Of a stretch of 64,000 nt of DNA, positions 37,841-48,242 are shown piece after piece (within the stretch, counting starts at the first letter, position 1; each line of letters starts with the position of its first letter). Position numbers and translations under genes: made by a program. The stretch is from Adiantum capillus-veneris (lineage: Eukaryota > Streptophyta > Polypodiopsida > Polypodiales > Pteridaceae). Location of the stretch: assembly GCA_014529385.2 (NCBI GenBank), contig CM043944.1:46976768-47040767 (forward strand). The letters are read 5' to 3'. The notes beneath the pieces were generated by a model. It saw only the letters and a program-made list of their open reading frames with translations, was not told where the DNA came from and did no database searches.

Positions 37841-38450
37841 CACTTGATAATACAATCTCTTAACATTGTGTCCCTAAAGAAACACCACAAAAACTTTATT
37901 CATGATAATAGCTTAATGGCCTCCCACATTCTTTATCTCCAAGAAATAAAACTACAACATCCTAACACAGTGGCCATAAACGGTTACACACATACTCAAA
38001 CAACTGGCCCCATGGGAGTATCCCTCTTCACATCAAAGAAAAACATACATCTACAACACCACAACATCATTTCCACGAATGAAATAGAATGCATTACAAT
38101 GCTCCTCAGCACGCCACATAATCCACCAATAACCCTGATAAAATGCACCGCAGACCCTCAACTTCACTTCCCTTGCTCCTGCAAACATTGACCACACTAC
38201 TCACACTTCATCTCCAACACACCCCTACCATTTTACTCAGTGAGTTCAACATCAACGCTAACTACCAAACACCTGAATACCTTGCACTTTCTAACCTTCT
38301 CTCCACACACAACATATAACCCAAACCACAACAATCTACGATTCAACTTTGGATCACATTTGGACTACAAATTCCTTCACTAACATAACAACAGGCACTA
38401 ATTTCTCGTTATGGTCAAACCACTCCATTATTTACTTACTGCTCCCACTA
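37841..38450 (+). pseudogene. EEP (AP-endonuclease-like) domain fused to Helitron helicase
   Basis: It continues in the helicase's C-terminal frame (37616-38191). 'LNIVSLKKHH' and 'ASHILYLQEIK' match the first two EEP motifs (LN..SL and LQE). The next strand 'GYTHTQT...GVSLFTSKK' fits the family. After a frameshift near 38150 the metal-binding motif region appears as 'PTILLSEFNIN' (about 38220-38255), normally GDFN. The last motif appears as 'WSNHSIIYL' (about 38411), normally SDH. Both substitutions predict loss of activity. In animals such fusions define helentrons. I base the assignment on motif order, not on a database search. Confidence 0.65.
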
Positions 38451-39640
38451 AACTCCAAAAACACATTCCAATGCTCCCCTCTTCCTACTTCCTAAAAGCA
38501 CCTCCACAAATTCTTCCATTGGCAGGCCCTCGCGATCCCTCACCTTGTTACTTGGTGAGCCCAAGGCTCTTTTTGCGATTCCTGAACGCAGAAGCCACCA
38601 CGTGGCATTAGGTATAAATTTATTAAAAAAATCGATGCCATGAAAAGCTCTAAAAAAACTACGCGAGAAAAGCTCAGAAGCAGATTCAACAAACCTCTGC
38701 CCTCAGCCATCCTTCAATCATAGCAGCTTTGTGCGCAGCAACCTTACACAGCTCATTTCTGCAGGCGCAAGCTCCAAGATTATATAATCTGTTGCAGAAG
38801 GTCCATGCCTAATTCTCAAGACACACCAATTCTTTTTCGCACAGTTTTCCTGTGCAACGGTAAGCCGGGCAAAACCGGAAAGGAGTACCGGAGACCTTTC
38901 AAACCCTGGTTATATTTCGTAGATCATCAAGCTTAAGGGTACTTCGGATGCTTGCCAACTTGATGAGCATTCTCAAAGATCATAAATTTCGTGCGATCAG
39001 CCAATGGCAGAGGTCTGTTCTAGTGCTACTGAAACAAAAGATAATTAGATTTCAATCGATGATCAGTTGGCCTAATCTGGAGTTTGAACCACCAAAACTC
39101 ATTGTCTTCGTAGGCTCATCAACACATTTTTCTGCTGATGCTATCAGGGTGTTGGCGATGCAAACGGAAGAGACCAAAGAAATGGAAAGAATAAATGTCG
39201 AAGTGGACACAGATCCTATGAGCAAAGGTCCATGTACGCAGCAGCTATCGGATCAAGTTCAGATGGTTGCAAATATAGACATCAATTTGGTATCAATACA
39301 TAACGCAAGTTAGTCAGCAAGGAGACAAGAAGACATAATTGCTGCCCAAAGCAGCTTACAACTCTTAGAGAGAGAGAAGGTAATATCGATCATAGGACAT
39401 AGATCATAGAGTTACATCTACATGTTTTGTGTATGGCAGGGAGGACATATATTCACAACAGTGCACGTTCCAATTGCACAAGCACGACTCTAGTTCAACA
39501 ACATTGCAAGGTCCATTATCTGCATCCAATTTTCCATGCGCATATGTTTGCTTGGCGCAACACGTAAACGCTACGGGGCAGGGCACGACTTCCGTTTCTT
39601 ATAATTTTTTGGAGAGACCACAGTGCCAGCTCTCCACCAT
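38451..39640. other. Unassigned stretch between Helitron remnants and gypsy element
   Basis: A 121-codon plus-strand frame (38948-39313) shows no known motif. The region might include the Helitron's 3' end, but I cannot point to it. Confidence 0.35.
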
Positions 39641-39645
39641 ACTTT

Positions 39646-41302
39646 TGTAACAATTACTGGTCTATAAAGCTTGTAAATAGCGGAAAATAACTTAACATAG
39701 TGAGCATTTCATTAAGAGCAAATTCCTAATGAGCATACAAGAGTGCTTGGTTGGAGATAACAACATTAGCATAACACCTAATTAGTTTGGCATAACAATA
39801 CTTGAAAGAGAGAGAGAAATAGAACAATTGACAAATATTGAGGACCGGATTTACATGGACCAGTCCCCCCTCCATTAGGCATTTGTATTATAACTTCTCC
39901 CATTAAGAGAGACTTTGTACAATACAATTCTTTGTGTTCCTTGGTAAAAACTCGTCGGTGCTATGAAGATGGAAGCTTCATGCACCAAACTTACATGTGA
40001 TAACACATAACATCAGTTACTCGTTGGTCTCAGACCCAAGACCTCACACACCTTCGAAGATGGTGAGAGCTAGCGGGGTATGAGAGTAGATCTAGAGGAA
40101 GAAGGAGTATTCTTACGAGAAAGAAGTATTTCCTCACTTAATTACTCTTGTAGCTTTGCTTAGCTTAGTAATTAGATAATAGAGGAGAGAAGCATGGAAT
40201 TGAAGCTTAGCTCTTGGTTGGATTTGCATTCCATATCCAAGAGTTGTTGGTGTAGGCCTCCATTCTCAAACTTGGAGAAGTAGATGAGCTTTCCATTAAA
40301 GCTTGGAGAAGGAGATGATTTTCTTGCTCTACACATGAGTTGTGTGAGTGTGTGTGGAATAATGCCCTTCCAAAACAACCCCCTCTCTCCTCTTGGTTGA
40401 CCCCCCTTGCCAATTACTCATGCTGCATTCCTATTGGCCCTTGAAAAGCCTAGCCAATAGTATTTGAGTATGAGTTTTACTCTTGCTGGCTTCCTATTGG
40501 CCCGTAAATAATTTGGCCAATAGCCTTTGAGAGGCCCAGTCAAGAGCCTTGTGACAAGTGTCCATCCTTTTTTTCCATTTTATAAATGCCAAATAATTAA
40601 TTTAATTATCTGCTTTGCTATTGGACCTTTTAGTCCTTTGGCCAATAGGAATTAAGCAATTTTAGGAACTGCTTAATTATCATTGGACCTTTTGACTGTC
40701 CAATAGTCTTTTAGGGAGACTATTTCTTATTGGTTATTTTTTGAGCATTTATAAAAATAAAATTTTAGTTTACACTAGCTAACTTCTCATTGGTCCACCT
40801 CTATGCCCATCCAATAGGATTCAGGCAAGAATTGCGGGTTTCTTTACATGCCTGACATGCGTCCTCTTTACTTTGTGGAAAGGGTAAGCTTAGGTGTATA
40901 GTGTGTGTGTGTGTGTGTGTCTAGTCCTTATTAAGCTTTGTCATCTTCCCAAAACTTTTTTGCTTTTGTCCTCTAGCTTATTGGCCTTTTGCACACACAC
41001 AAAGCATCCAATTCCATTTACAATTGACCATTGGACTTTACACTTTGAAATTTTGGAACTTAACCTTTTGGAAGTCTTAATGGGCTGAACCCTAAGGTCT
41101 TTGGAGCCCATTCATTGCACATTGCACATTGCTCTTGTGTAGATGGTACCCCTTTGGATCCCTACTGTGGACCCCCTACTGTGACTAGTCTGCTAGCTTT
41201 ACTAATAATCTAGCTTTTTCTCCCCTGGTACTTCCTGATATTAAATGATAAGTTTAACATGAGAAAATCATTTAGGAGAATTAGATATTAGTTATTATGA
41301 CA
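39646..41302 (-). repeat. 3' LTR of gypsy element (1,657 bp)
   Basis: Left copy. It contains a GT tract (40901-40920) and a dense cluster of CCAAT/ATTGG pentamers (40410-41034). Small frames within it (for example 40172-40413) also occur in the other LTR and show no family motif. Confidence 0.95.
40410..41034. promoter_or_regulatory. Array of CCAAT boxes in gypsy LTR
   Basis: CCAAT occurs at 40410, 40454, 40517, 40642, 40700, 40811 and 41008. ATTGG occurs at 40433, 40496, 40620, 40682, 40729, 40789, 40980 and 41030. Several form small palindromes (TATTGG...CCAATA). CCAAT is the NF-Y core motif, so a role in U3 regulation is inferred. The same array is in the other LTR. Confidence 0.55.
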
Positions 41303-41656
41303 TTACCTCTCTCTTGAAATCATAGTCGTCCTCGACTATGAGGTAGAGATGATAAAGCATAGTCATTAGTCCTTTTCTTAGCGGGTATAGGATCCCTATT
41401 TTACCCTACGACACCATTCCACAATGGATGACTAATCCATTTGGCGCTTGAGAGCCGAAGCTGCCGCAACCATGTCTGCACATTAGTCCTATCAATCTTC
41501 CATAGTAGAGTGACAAGCTCTACTTGGTGTTTGGGAGACGTCGTCTCCGCAAACTTGATCCTAAGCATGCATACTTCTTAACATTTGTGCACAATAAAGA
41601 AAAAAAGAGTCTTATAAGACAAAAACATTGATCATTTAAAACATATTTACATTTGC

Positions 41657-42698
41657 TTACTCTAGGGAATCATTGTAAGCATTGACAAGGTTTAGGTTAT
41701 CCTTTAATTGTATGCCTTGCATCCATCTAGCATCTTCAAAAGGATAATTCTTAAACTTAATAAGATACCGTCGGATAATCTTACCACCTCTCAATACCTT
41801 GTCTTCGTGTCGGAGAATGGACTCTGGATGCAATACCTCTTCTTGGTCTTCAATCTCCGGTGGGTCTTCTATGGTTGCTTCTTGGGGTGGCTCTCCTTGG
41901 TAAGGCTTTAAGAGGCTCACATGAAAAGCATTGTGTATGACCCAGTGGTTGGGCAACTTGAGCTGATAAGCCGTCTCATTGATTGGCTTAAGAATCTGAA
42001 AGGGGCCATAGTACCTTTTTGCTAGTTTAGCATAGTATTTTTGGTGTCCGGTAGGATTCTTGCCCGTCGTGTGCCTTAATCTAGCCTTGGGAAATTTAAG
42101 CAAGACCCAATCATTTTCTTTAAAGTTCAGGGCTCTTCTGTGCTTGTTAGTAGCAGCCTTTTGCCTTTGCTGTGAGATGGATATAGCATCTTTAATCTTT
42201 TGGAAAGATTCTTGTATGTCGCGGCTATATTCATCTGCAACGAAGATCTTCCCATGTACCTTAAGTAGCAGGGGACTTTTTGATCTTCCCTCAATTACCT
42301 CAAAAGGTGCTTTTCCCGTGGATGTATGTACTGTGTTATTGTAAGCATACTCCATTAAAGGTAAGTACTTCTCCCATTGGGATCTTTGATCTACTTCAGT
42401 GACATAAGCTTTGAGTAGATCAAGAATTGCTAGGTTAGCTATCTCACTTTGACCATCTGCTTGCGGGTGATAGGCTGAAGAGAAATTTAGCCTTGTACCT
42501 AAATTCTCAAAGAGACCCTTCCAGAAATTGCTGGTCATTCTAGGATCTCTATCCGACACTATTGACATTGGCAAGCCGTGGTACTTAAAGATTTGTGATA
42601 TAAAGAGGGTTGCCATTTGATGGGCCTTAATGGTCTTTTTGACAGGTATAAAATGCGCTTGTTTGTTGAACCTGTCTACTATTGTCCATATTCCTGTA
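41657..42698 (-). pseudogene. gypsy integrase core (C-terminal part) and chromodomain
   Basis: The part of the integrase downstream of the copia insertion. The segment just inside the junction (about 42617-42690, another annotated start) reads 'IWTIVDRFNKQAHFIP'. Then come 'SIVSDRDPRMTS' with the second catalytic Asp and 'HPQADGQSE' with the Glu. The C-terminal domain has 'GPFQILK', 'AYQLKLP' and 'HNAFHVSLLKPY'. The last 60 residues form a chromodomain ('PESILRHEDKVLRGGKIIRRYLIK' in two pieces, 'YPFEDARWM'), which in related elements binds modified histone H3 and guides integration to heterochromatin. Open from about 42690 to the stop near 41657. Confidence 0.92.
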
Positions 42699-42890
42699 TG
42701 AAGGAGTACGAGCGGAAGTGCGACGCGAGAGAGAGTGCGAGAAGAAGAGCACGACGATATGGTGAATTCGCTCTACTGTAATGTGTAGAGCATAGTGAGT
42801 TCTTCTTAGGTTTTTACAAAAGAATATGTGTACATACCTGGCGGCCCGCCCACTTACCTGGGCGACCACATTGGGCTTTATACCCCAACA
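42699..42890 (-). repeat. 3' LTR of nested copia (192 bp)
   Basis: On the minus strand it starts TGTTGGGGTATAAAGCCC, so a TATAAA lies within ten nucleotides of the U3 start. This is a very short LTR. Confidence 0.95.
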
Positions 42891-42979
42891 ACCTCCCAGT
42901 TAAAGTCCAATGTGGTACTTTAAGTGTGAGAGAAGCTACTATACAAGCTAATATACAAGAGATGTAGAGAAGTGATGTA

Positions 42980-44563
42980 CTACCCTACACCTAACTGCTT
43001 GCGAAAATGCGCAAAGCTCTTTGAGGGAAGTCCTTTTGTAAGTAGATTAGCAGGATTTTCTGTGGTGTGAACTTTGACAAGCTGAAGTTGCTTATCCTCG
43101 AGCATTTCCCTAATGAAATGATACTTCACATCCACATGCTTTGTCTTTGAATGATAAATTGAATTGCGAGCCAATTGTATAGCACTTTGACTATCACAAT
43201 ATAACACAGGCATCTCTTCTTTGATTCCCAAATCTGTTACTAGTCGATTAAGTCAAATTGATTCTTTGCATGCCTCTGATGCTGCAACATATTCAGCCTA
43301 TGTAGTAGACCGAGTAACACAATCTTGTAATCTAGAACGCCATGATACTGCTCCACCAGCCAATGTAAAGACATACCCTGACGTAGACCTTCGGTTGTCT
43401 AAGTCACCTGCATACTCTGAGTCTGTAAAGCCCTTTACACTTAGCTCCTGAATCCCATAGCATATACGCATACTCTTTGTAGCTTTCAGGTATCTCAATA
43501 TTCCTTTCACTGCCTCCCAATGTTTCTTGCCTGGGTTTGACATGTATCGACTTACTACTCCCACTGCAAATGCAATGTCTGGGCGAGTAGCAATCATTGC
43601 ATACATTAAACTCCCCACTGCAGACGCATATGGAATCTTATCCATTTTAGCTTGTTCTTCCTCAGACACAGGACAATCTTGTTTGCTAAGTTTCACATAT
43701 GGTGGCAATGGAACACTCAATGCCTTTCCCTTCTCCATATTGAAACGTTGCAAAACCTTGTCAATATACTCTGTTTGAGATAACCAAATCAACTTTTTTG
43801 ATCTGTCTCTCTCAATGCACATACCAAGTATATGACTTGCCTCACCCATGTCTTTCATGTCAAACGATTTTGCCATCTTTGACTTCAAAGCTGAAATTTC
43901 TTCCAAGTGCTTGCCAGCAATCAGCATGTCATCCACATACAAAATAAGGATCAGCCAACTGCCATCCTTAGCCTTCTTTGTATATAGACAATGATCGAAC
44001 TCACTACGTTTGTAGCCTTGAGAAAGCATAAACTTGTGGAACTTATGGTACCATGCCCTTGGTGATTGTTTTAAGCCATAAAGACTCTTTAACAACTGGC
44101 ATACCAAATCTTCCTTGCCTTTCTCAACAAACCCTTCTGGCTGCTGCATGTAAATTTCCACATCTAAATCGCCATGCAAGAACGCTGTCTTGACATCCGT
44201 TTGGTGCAACACCAAATCTAATATGGCAACCAATGCAAGAAAGCATCTCAATGTAGTCATCTTGACCACCGGAGAGAAGACTTCATCAAAGTCAATGCCT
44301 TGTTCTTACTTGAAGCCCTTGGCAACAAGCCTTGCTTTGTACTTTGGCTGACTATCATGAGCGGTGATCTTATACCTGTAAACCCATTTACAAGGTAGAG
44401 CCTTTTTTCCCTGTGGTAATTTAACTAGCTTCCATGTCTGGTTTTTATGCAGAGCTGTCATCTCTGACTGCATGGCCAATTGCCAATTCTCGGAGTCCTT
44501 CATTTGCACTGCTTCCTTGTAACATGAAGGCTCATTGCAATCAATCAACATGACATAGTTCAT
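42980..44563 (-). pseudogene. Nested copia RT and RNase H, interrupted
   Basis: RT starts in 44563-44306 ('PCKWVYRYK', 'YKARLVAKGFK'). It continues in the same frame after a TAA at 44306-44308 into 44269-43298, with 'HQTDVKTAFLHGDL', 'YGLKQSPRAWY' and catalytic YVDD ('LYVDDMLIAGK'). RNase H has 'GFTDSEYAGD'. A TAG at 43298-43300 and a TGA near 43253 interrupt it before the C-terminal part (43231-42980), with 'CDSQSAIQLARN' and 'LTKGLPSKSF'. The catalytic residues of RT are intact, but at least three nonsense codons block translation. Confidence 0.93.
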
Positions 44564-46137
44564 AGATGGAACAAACCTATCAGGAGGTCACGTGATACGT
44601 CCAGATCTACGCACAATAGGTGGCTTAGGCTCAGCCACAACATGTGGTTCCAATCTATCCCGTCCTTGCTCCTCTTGAGCCCTGACATTTTGTCTTGCAC
44701 GTGCAGGTCCATCTTCTTGGAAGACAACTCTTCTAATCTCCTCAACCCTCTCTGGTTAGAATGATATTTGGATTCATTAAAGTGAACATGATTGCTGCGG
44801 ACAACCTTTCTGGTTTCGGGTTCCCAAAGTCTGTACCCCATCTCACCAGAATTACCATAGCCTAGAAAGATGCACTTTCTACTCTTTGGCTCAAGTTTGT
44901 TCCTAAATTCCTTTGGAACGTGAGTATATGCCTCACAGCCAAAGACTCTGAGATGCTTGTATGAGGGCATTTTGCCTGACCATACCATCTCTGGCACTGA
45001 ATCCTTCTGCAAAACCTTGCTAGGAGATCTATTTACAAGATGAACAGCTGTTGATACAGCTTCAACCCGAAACCCATTTGGCAACTGTGCATTAGACAAC
45101 ATACTTCTGACCTTCTCTTGTACGGTCCTATTCATCCTCTCAGCAACACCATTTTGAGGAGGATTGTAAGGAGCAGTAAGTTCACGTTTTATACCTTTTG
45201 ACTCACAAAAGTCCTGAAAGGCCTTTGAAACATACTCTCCAACATTGTCAGTGCGTAAGCATTTAAGCTTCTTGCCACTCTGATTCTCCACAAGTGTCAC
45301 AAACGTTTTGAAAACACTAAACGCTTCATCCTTGTGCTTGAGAAAGTAAACCCATACTTTCCTCGAGTAATCATCTATAAATGTCATAAAGTAAGAAGCT
45401 CCCCCTAGAGATAGGTTAGGCATAGGTCCACACAAATCACTATGAACAAGTGCCAACTGTGTATCTCTTCTACTGCTTCTATGCTCATGTGGCTGCTGTG
45501 TTTGCTTACCATACAGACAATGTTCACAAAATTCAAAATCATTAAATGAAAATCCAGGCAAATAACTAGAACGAGACAAGATTTCCATTCCCTTCTTGGA
45601 CATATGTCCTAACCGGCTATGCCACAAAGAAACGTTCTGCTGCTCGGTTACATTGATTACATTTTTAGAGACATTTGATACATAAATCATGTAAAGTCCT
45701 CCAAAATTTACTCCATGTGCTACTGTCATAGAACCCTTGGATATCTTCCACATGTTCTGTCCAAAAGTGGTGACGTAGCCAGCATCATCAAGTAAACCTG
45801 TGCTGATCAAGCTCTTTGTAATTGCGGGAACATGTCTCACATTCTTTAGCGTGAAAGAAGAGCCATTCTTAAACTTCGATTGAACATCTCCAACACCTAA
45901 GATCTCACATGTCTGCCCATTGCCTAGCCGAACATGATCTTTAGTGGTCACATAAGAGGTAAACCACTCCTTGTTTGGAGACACATGAAGTGATGCCCCT
46001 GAGTCTATAATCCAGTCACTCAGTGCATTTCCATCAGATGCTGTAAGAAGAGCTGAGTCCATTGTATTCTTCAAGAAGTAGATGTCTCCTGACACTAGAC
46101 TGTCATCCTCTGCAACAGTGTTTGTCACATTTATTTA
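44560..46137 (-). pseudogene. Nested copia protease and integrase, interrupted
   Basis: Open from 46128. Protease DSGA lies in 'DWIIDSGASLHV' (near 46005). The integrase finger ('LWHSRLGHM', 'CEHCLYG') and core ('HSDLCGP', 'TDNVGEY', where the usual Asn-Gly-Gly is Asn-Val-Gly, and 'NGVAERMN') follow. The C-terminal part has 'VFGCEAYTHVP' and 'KCIFLGYG'. A TAA at 46135-46137 separates it from gag in the same frame. A frameshift near 44755 and a TGA near 44589 separate it from RT. Confidence 0.92.
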
Positions 46138-46946
46138 TTGAATCTTCACTGAGGACTTGTTCTTCTCACCATGGTCTTCAGCTTTCTCTTTGCCTTTTTC
46201 TGCTTTCCATTCTCTGCAGTCTCTTTTCATGTGACCCTTCTTGCCACAATGGTAGCATTCTATGTCACTCTTGCCTTTAGCACTGCGGGACTTGCTACCA
46301 GACTGATTCCTCTTTCCACCTTTGTACTTTTCTTTGGTCCTTCCCCTGACAGCTAAGGCTGTTCCTTTGCCTTTGTCCATTGTCTTTCTATTGGTTTCTT
46401 CAGTAAGCAGACTTCCTTCTACACCTGCTATGTTCAAACCATCTGGAGGTGCAAAATTACTCAAAGCTCTGCAAAAAGTGTCCCAACTTTCCGGCAATGT
46501 GATCAACAGGAACATAGCTCTAACTTGACACCTTGAGCTGACAACTGACTGTAGATTGTGTTGAATTCATTCAGATGATTGGACATAGGTGTCCCTTCTT
46601 TCATCTTCAAGTCAACAAGCTTCTTAAGCCAGTATACCTGTGAAGCTGCACTCTGCTTCTCATAAAGATCACTCAGCTTTAACCATGCTTGATAAGCCGA
46701 CATCTCGTCTGCTACATTGAAGTAAACGCTTTCTGCCAAAGTCAACATAATGGTAGAAAGTGCCAATTCATCAATTTCACTCCATTCATCTTCGTCCATA
46801 TCTTTTGGTTTTATCCCCTTGAGCTTTATAGGTTTTATTTGCTTCTTTTGTACCAACACGTGCCAAATCTGCTTCTTCCACAATGGGAAATTGGTTCCAT
46901 CCAGCTTCTTGATATTGTAAAGAGCAGTGTCCTGTGATCCAGCCAT
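46135..46946 (-). pseudogene. Nested copia gag, frameshifted
   Basis: Begins ATG at 46946 with 'KLDGTNFPLWKKQ', a retrotransposon gag start. It breaks by a frameshift near 46510 and resumes in 46515-46135, with 'LPESWDTF' and the zinc knuckle CYHCGKKGHMKRDC (about 46205-46250). The nucleocapsid knuckle binds element RNA during packaging. Confidence 0.92.
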
Positions 46947-46959
46947 AGCTACTCTTCAC

Positions 46960-48031
46960 AGTAGTTTACTTTCCTGGAAAAACTTCGGCAGAGTTTCCCC
47001 TGTAAACTGACCTCTGAACCAATATCAACCTGTCAAATGAACCAAGAAAGCTTCAGATTCTGCATAAATTTTGGCAGAGTCTCCTTTGTAAAATGGCTAT
47101 GGTGTACTAAAAAACAGACCAAAAAATAGCTCAAAAAACCACTGTCTCTCTAACACTGTAAGCTGTGGGTAAACCTGTCCTGCACTTGTACTGTCTCTCA
47201 CTGTCCTGTCACTGTCCTGTAAGCATAGTCTGCGACAATGCCTCAACGACAGTAAAGCAAAGATGCAATCCCAACTGTCTAACTCACAGTCAATACATCC
47301 TAGCTGCCTATCTAAGGGTGCTCGAGGGATCGCTCCAAGACCTGTAGCACCGAAAGGATCTCAACATTCGAGAATCCCCCAGCTCAATAAAACCTCACTC
47401 GACCCTCAACAAAGGCTGCAGTAAATCTGACAGTACATAGACTTCCCACAAAGTCATACATCCACAAATTTCCCACTATATGTTGTAACCGCTGCGGCGG
47501 TTGTTTGCTGCGTGACTCACAGCCAGCAAACCCTCAACATACATACATCATCTCTGACAATACATCCCATGTGGAAGAACCTGCGATGTCAGGATGAAAT
47601 CTGGAATATCAAGCAGCAAACACAAGCTACCTGATGAACTAGTGAATGTCGCCTACAGTCTGTGTGTAGATGCGCCCGTGTCGTATGTGACACGTCTCCA
47701 AGAACTGTGAGTCGTCCTTCGATGTGTAGACAGCCACAAATCAACACTCTGGGAGTGTCGATATCCTCAGCACCTGCAGTCGTAGGCCAAAACCCCAAAT
47801 TTGCAGAGTCGGATCTGCACCCGCTGAGACCACGTAGTCGAAAATGGCATGCGCAGAACTTTGTCGAAGCCGAACGATGGTCGAGATGACCTCAGAATGA
47901 AATTCTGAGAACACCGAGCCCTTCGCGCATGCCCGCAAGATTTGGGGCCGTGTCTTTGCTTGTCGAATCTCACTCCAATTTGAGCAGGTGACTCTGGCTA
48001 CCTGCAAATGCTGCCCCGAGCCTCGATCTGA
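46960..48031 (-). other. 5' leader of nested copia element
   Basis: About 1.1 kb between the gag start and the primer-binding site. Antisense and sense frames (for example 47741-48007) show no family motif. I regard it as untranslated leader. Confidence 0.6.
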
Positions 48032-48043
48032 GCTCTGATACCA
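48032..48043 (-). other. Primer-binding site of nested copia
   Basis: GCTCTGATACCA on the plus strand, complementary-strand TGGTATCAGAGC, two nucleotides inside the right LTR. Confidence 0.95.
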
Positions 48044-48045
48044 GT

Positions 48046-48237
48046 TGAAGGAGTACGAGCGGAAGTGCGACGCGAGAGAGAGTGCGAGAAGAAGAGCACG
48101 ACGATATGGTGAACTCGCTCTACTGTAATGTGTAGAGTATAGTGAGTTCTTATTAGGTTTTTACAAAAGAATATGTGTACATACCTGGCGGCCCGCCCAC
48201 TTACCTGGGCGACCACATTGGGCTTTATACCGCAACA
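48046..48237 (-). repeat. 5' LTR of nested copia (192 bp)
   Basis: Partner of 42699-42890, with about four differences by eye. The CCGTA duplication follows. Confidence 0.95.
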
Positions 48238-48242
48238 CCGTA

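Larger units (their letters stand above)
30820..38450 (+). mobile_element. Decayed Helitron with RPA, Rep, helicase and EEP modules
   Basis: Four modules follow each other on the plus strand. They are an RPA70-like ORF (30820-32757), a Rep region with DUF6570-like and HUH parts (about 33690-35950), a Pif1-type helicase (36002-37760) and a fused endonuclease/exonuclease/phosphatase domain (37841-38450). Rolling-circle Helitrons carry Rep-helicase, plant Helitrons often add RPA, and the helentron branch adds an AP-endonuclease-like domain. This copy shows all of these but is full of stops and frameshifts. I could not find the element's ends (no convincing CTRR terminus or hairpin), so its limits are those of the coding remnants. 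Confidence 0.75.
42699..48237 (-). mobile_element. Ty1/copia retrotransposon nested in gypsy integrase
   Basis: A 5,539-bp element with 192-bp LTRs (42699-42890, 48046-48237) and target duplications CTGTA (42694-42698) and CCGTA (48238-48242), which differ by one transition. The primer-binding site is at 48032-48043 (TGGTATCAGAGC on minus). A purine tract (AACTGGGAGG on minus) adjoins the left LTR. It encodes gag, protease, integrase, RT and RNase H on the minus strand with several stops and frameshifts. The LTRs differ at about four positions, so the insertion is recent although the coding region is badly broken. It sits between the first and second catalytic Asp of the host gypsy integrase. 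Confidence 0.95.

Noticed and set aside
40172-40413. Conserved small frames also found at 53006-53247
   Set aside because: They are conserved only because both lie in the two LTRs of one element. No protein signature was seen.
42627-42869. 80-codon minus frame spanning the nested copia LTR and gypsy integrase
   Set aside because: It is a chimera created by the insertion junction, not a gene.
48161-48242. C-terminal tail of the 48161-48892 frame
   Set aside because: The last residues are read-through into the copia LTR. The gypsy coding part ends at the insertion.
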